This document shows positions 62,125 through 64,000 of a DNA stretch of 64,000 bases, in pieces. The first letter of the stretch is position 1, and the number at the start of each line of letters is the position of its first letter. The position numbers and the translations under genes are program-made. The stretch comes from Caenibius sp. WL (lineage in GTDB: Bacteria > Pseudomonadota > Alphaproteobacteria > Sphingomonadales > Sphingomonadaceae), in assembly GCF_019803445.1 (NCBI RefSeq), contig NZ_CP081844.1:1-64000 (forward strand), written 5' to 3'. Under the pieces are notes generated by a model. That model had not been told where the DNA came from and ran no database searches. It saw nothing but the letters and a program-made list of their open reading frames with translations.

Positions 62125-62499
62125 TCAAATTTTGCGAAGCGCGCCCGGGGATGTGCTGAAGACGCTCCGCGAATGCGCGCGGATATAGGCGGGTTCCGGA
62201 TCGTCGCCCCGCCCCGCCACCGGCTGGCGCACCAGCTTGGGGTCCACTTCCTCGGCGAAAGCGATGCCGAAACGGTCGTCCTGCACCCAGGCCACCGTTC
62301 CCGGAACCCAGCCGACATTGCGCAATTCCACTTTGACCAGCGCCCCCCGGCGAACACGCACCGGCCCTTCGGCCATCATGCCCCCGGCGGAGAGATTGCG
62401 GACTTTGATCCGGTGTTGCTGCGCTTCGCCTTCAAGCTGCAGAAGAGCGAGAAGGAAAAGGCTGTCGCGAGGCGTTTGGCGGGTGTCGACGTTGCTCAT
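62125..62499 (-). CDS. PilZ domain protein
   Basis: 124 residues. The PilZ signature for c-di-GMP binding is degenerate but visible: HRIKVRNLSAGGMMAEGPVRVRRG has the NxSxGG-type DxSxxG segment, and RVRRGALVKVELRNVGWVPGTVAW is the barrel. The RxxxR motif lies at the start (RQTPRDSLF). It may bind c-di-GMP. An alternative TTG start at 62511 is in frame; AGGA lies 3 bp before the ATG at 62499. Confidence 0.82.
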   Translation of the reverse strand: MSNVDTRQTPRDSLFLLALLQLEGEAQQHRIKVRNLSAGGMMAEGPVRVRRGALVKVELRNVGWVPGTVAWVQDDRFGIAFAEEVDPKLVRQPVAGRGDDPEPAYIRAHSRSVFSTSPGALRKI

Positions 62500-62622
62500 C
62501 GGTCCTGTCAACGATCAAGGGTTGCATAGTCCGCCACTGACGCGGGCCGGTGAGCGGATACGACTAGATAACAGCAAACGAACATTCGACCGAGCGGTTT
62601 TGCGAAAGCGTCCCGAAATCGT

Positions 62623-63081
62623 TCAATCGTCGCGCGAAACCTTTTCCCGGCGCTCGTGCGCTTCCTGCGCTTCCACAGTCATCGTCGCGATCGGGCGCGC
62701 GGCCAAACGGCGGATGCCGATGGGGTCGCCGGTCACTTCGCAATAGCCGTATTCGCCCTCGTCAATCCGGCGCAGCGCCGAATCGATCTTGGCGATCAGC
62801 TTGCGCTGCCGGTCGCGCGTGCGCAGTTCGATGCCCCAGTCGGTTTCGCTCGACGCGCGATCGTTGAGATCGGGTTCGCGCAGCGGCCCATCCTGAAGCG
62901 ATTGCAATGTACCGGCCGAGGCCGAGAGAATCAGCTTCTTCCATTCCAGCAGCAGGCGCTGGAAATAATCCTGCTGCGCTTCGGACATGTATTCTTCATC
63001 TTCGCCGGGGGTGTAATCCCCACCGATTGCACGCCGCGCCTTGGCCAGAATATCGATATCGTCACTCAGAACCGTCGCCAT
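62623..63081 (-). CDS. dksA: DksA/TraR-family RNA polymerase-binding regulator
   Basis: 152 residues. The coiled-coil tip motif DLNDRA (71-76, DxxDxA) that inserts into the polymerase secondary channel is intact. The zinc finger is degenerate: Cys114 remains, but the other three positions are Thr117, Thr135 and Ala138. Such DksA variants still fold and work without zinc. GCGGAGG upstream of the ATG at 63081 decides the start. It is divergent from the Sel1-like gene. Confidence 0.92.
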   Translation of the reverse strand: MATVLSDDIDILAKARRAIGGDYTPGEDEEYMSEAQQDYFQRLLLEWKKLILSASAGTLQSLQDGPLREPDLNDRASSETDWGIELRTRDRQRKLIAKIDSALRRIDEGEYGYCEVTGDPIGIRRLAARPIATMTVEAQEAHERREKVSRDD

Positions 63082-63362
63082 AGGACCTCCGCCCGTCATC
63101 AATGCTCATTTCCGACCTGCATGCCCCGGGTGTTCCCGGTGGCGCGACCTTTCGGTCGAGGGCGCCTATAAGGATGCGCCAAATCCTGCACAAGCACCAT
63201 TCACCCACCCGCTTTATCCCACGCGGATTAAGCGCAGCCGAACGAGGCACCCTTTTCCCGCTCATGCGCCAAGCCTTTTTATGCTTAACGGTTTGTTGAC
63301 CATCGCAAGGCATATTTCCCGGCGGCGAAAAGGAAAATTCGCCGCATTCGGGGGATTGATCG

Positions 63363-63686
63363 ATGACAATGGCACACCACGCTTTCACCGCCGCGTCCGC
63401 GGGGACGATACGGCCCGACCTGCTGATCGCGGCGAGCCTCGCCATGGCGGAAAGCGGCGACGCGGCAGGATATTTCGATCTGGGCATGACTTTTTCGAGC
63501 GGCAGCCACGGCACGCCAGTCGATCTGATCGAAGCGCACAAATGGTTCAACATCGCCGCCGCGCGCGGGCATGAAGAAGCAGCCTGGTGCCGCGCCGATC
63601 TGGCCGAGGAGATGAGCCCGCGCGAAATCGCCGAAGCCCAGCGCCGCGCCCGTCATTGGCTGGCCACGCAACGCCGCGCAGCCTGA
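63363..63686 (+). CDS. Sel1-repeat-like protein
   Basis: 107 residues. SGDAAGYFDLGMTFSSGSHGTPVDLIEAHKWFNIAAARGHEEAAWCRADLA matches a Sel1-type tetratricopeptide repeat (ALGxxYxxGxGVxxDxxxAxxWxxxAAxxGHxxA) as a single unit, with a helical end EIAEAQRRARHWLATQRR. It is probably a protein-interaction module. The upstream 280 bp holds both divergent promoters. It is convergent with the acetyltransferase gene. Confidence 0.8.
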   Translation: MTMAHHAFTAASAGTIRPDLLIAASLAMAESGDAAGYFDLGMTFSSGSHGTPVDLIEAHKWFNIAAARGHEEAAWCRADLAEEMSPREIAEAQRRARHWLATQRRAA

Positions 63687-63709
63687 GCCCGATCTTGCCC
63701 GGCAGCGGC

Positions 63710-64000
63710 CTATCCCTTGCGAAACGGGGTATGCTGGCCGAGGTAAAGCTGGTCCTGCGCGATTCCTTCGCGTTCCCGCTCCAGGAAATCGGCCACCGCC
63801 TGGCGGAACCCGGCATTGGCGATCCAATGAGCGGACCATGTCCGCACCGGTTCGTAACCCCGGGCCAGCTTGTGCCCGCCCTGCGCGCCCGCTTCCACCC
63901 GGCCGAGACCCAGCCTGATCGCCGCGTCGATGGCCTGATAATAACACAGTTCGAAATGCAGGAACGGCTTGTCGCGCGTGCAGCCCCAATAGCGGCCGTA
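63710..64000 (-). CDS. GNAT family N-acetyltransferase (COG3146/DUF482 type), 3' end only
   Basis: The window edge cuts the gene; 96 C-terminal residues are visible. YGRYWGCTRDKPFLHFELCYYQAIDAAIRLGLGRVEAGAQGGHKLARGYEPVRTWSAHWI is the conserved end of the COG3146 family (peptidogalycan-type acetyltransferase fold), including the RYWGC and GAQGGHKL motifs. The frame is open to the last base. The missing N-terminal part should lie to the right. Confidence 0.88.
   Translation of the reverse strand, partial: YGRYWGCTRDKPFLHFELCYYQAIDAAIRLGLGRVEAGAQGGHKLARGYEPVRTWSAHWIANAGFRQAVADFLEREREGIAQDQLYLGQHTPFRKG

Overview
The window is chromosomal DNA of an alphaproteobacterium, most likely a member of the Sphingomonadales (Novosphingobium/Sphingomonas-type). 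The reasons are high GC, GTG and TTG starts, the rpmH-rnpA-yidD-yidC-engB block, maeB divergent from mutS, and dispersed palindromic repeats whose arms begin with CGTCA. Base 1 is the first base of the dnaA start codon, so the molecule has probably been linearised at dnaA. The genus cannot be fixed from the sequence alone.

Layout. 1-28 kb is almost entirely core housekeeping: dnaA, a MoeB/ThiF-type adenylyltransferase, a Sir2 deacylase, dapB, nth, a dicarboxylate symporter, dapE, a GST, engB-yidC-yidD-rnpA-rpmH, yifB, rpmJ, galE, a pair of related exported proteins with an M14 carboxypeptidase, cdd, a GH25 protein, a UPF0262 protein, dnaB, a phospholipase-D-type synthase, rpoZ and ftsH. 28.0-29.8 kb carries four small genes (NTF2-like, EthD, EthD, NTF2-like) that look like one operon. 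29.8-36.6 kb is a lower-GC island ending in a tRNA-Gly(TCC) gene. It holds a lipocalin, DoxX, an ImmA/IrrE peptidase with a membrane partner, several unknown exported proteins, a truncated membrane protein and a broken tyrosine integrase. A 14-bp near-match to the tRNA 3' part at 29827 may be the far attachment site.

36.7-51.6 kb is catabolic. A TetR-type regulator faces a four-gene overlapping operon (quinone oxidoreductase, two-domain beta-oxidation enzyme, ACAD10/11-like acyl-CoA dehydrogenase, APH-fold kinase), which I read as a split bacterial version of the ACAD10/11 route for 4-hydroxyacyl-CoA. Next to it, an AraC-type regulator sits between a RidA / thioesterase / TIM-barrel isomerase / epoxide-hydrolase operon and an NTF2-like / Old Yellow Enzyme / three-SDR run. 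The substrate of this second cluster is not evident.

51.7-64 kb returns to core functions: maeB, mutS, 3-hydroxybutyryl-CoA dehydrogenase, a cob(I)alamin adenosyltransferase, HIG1, gluQ, an HNH protein, DUF4112, an orphan solute-binding lipoprotein, PilZ, a DksA with a degenerate zinc finger, a Sel1-type protein and the 3' end of a COG3146 acetyltransferase cut by the window edge. No CRISPR array, rRNA operon, intact prophage or intact insertion sequence was seen.
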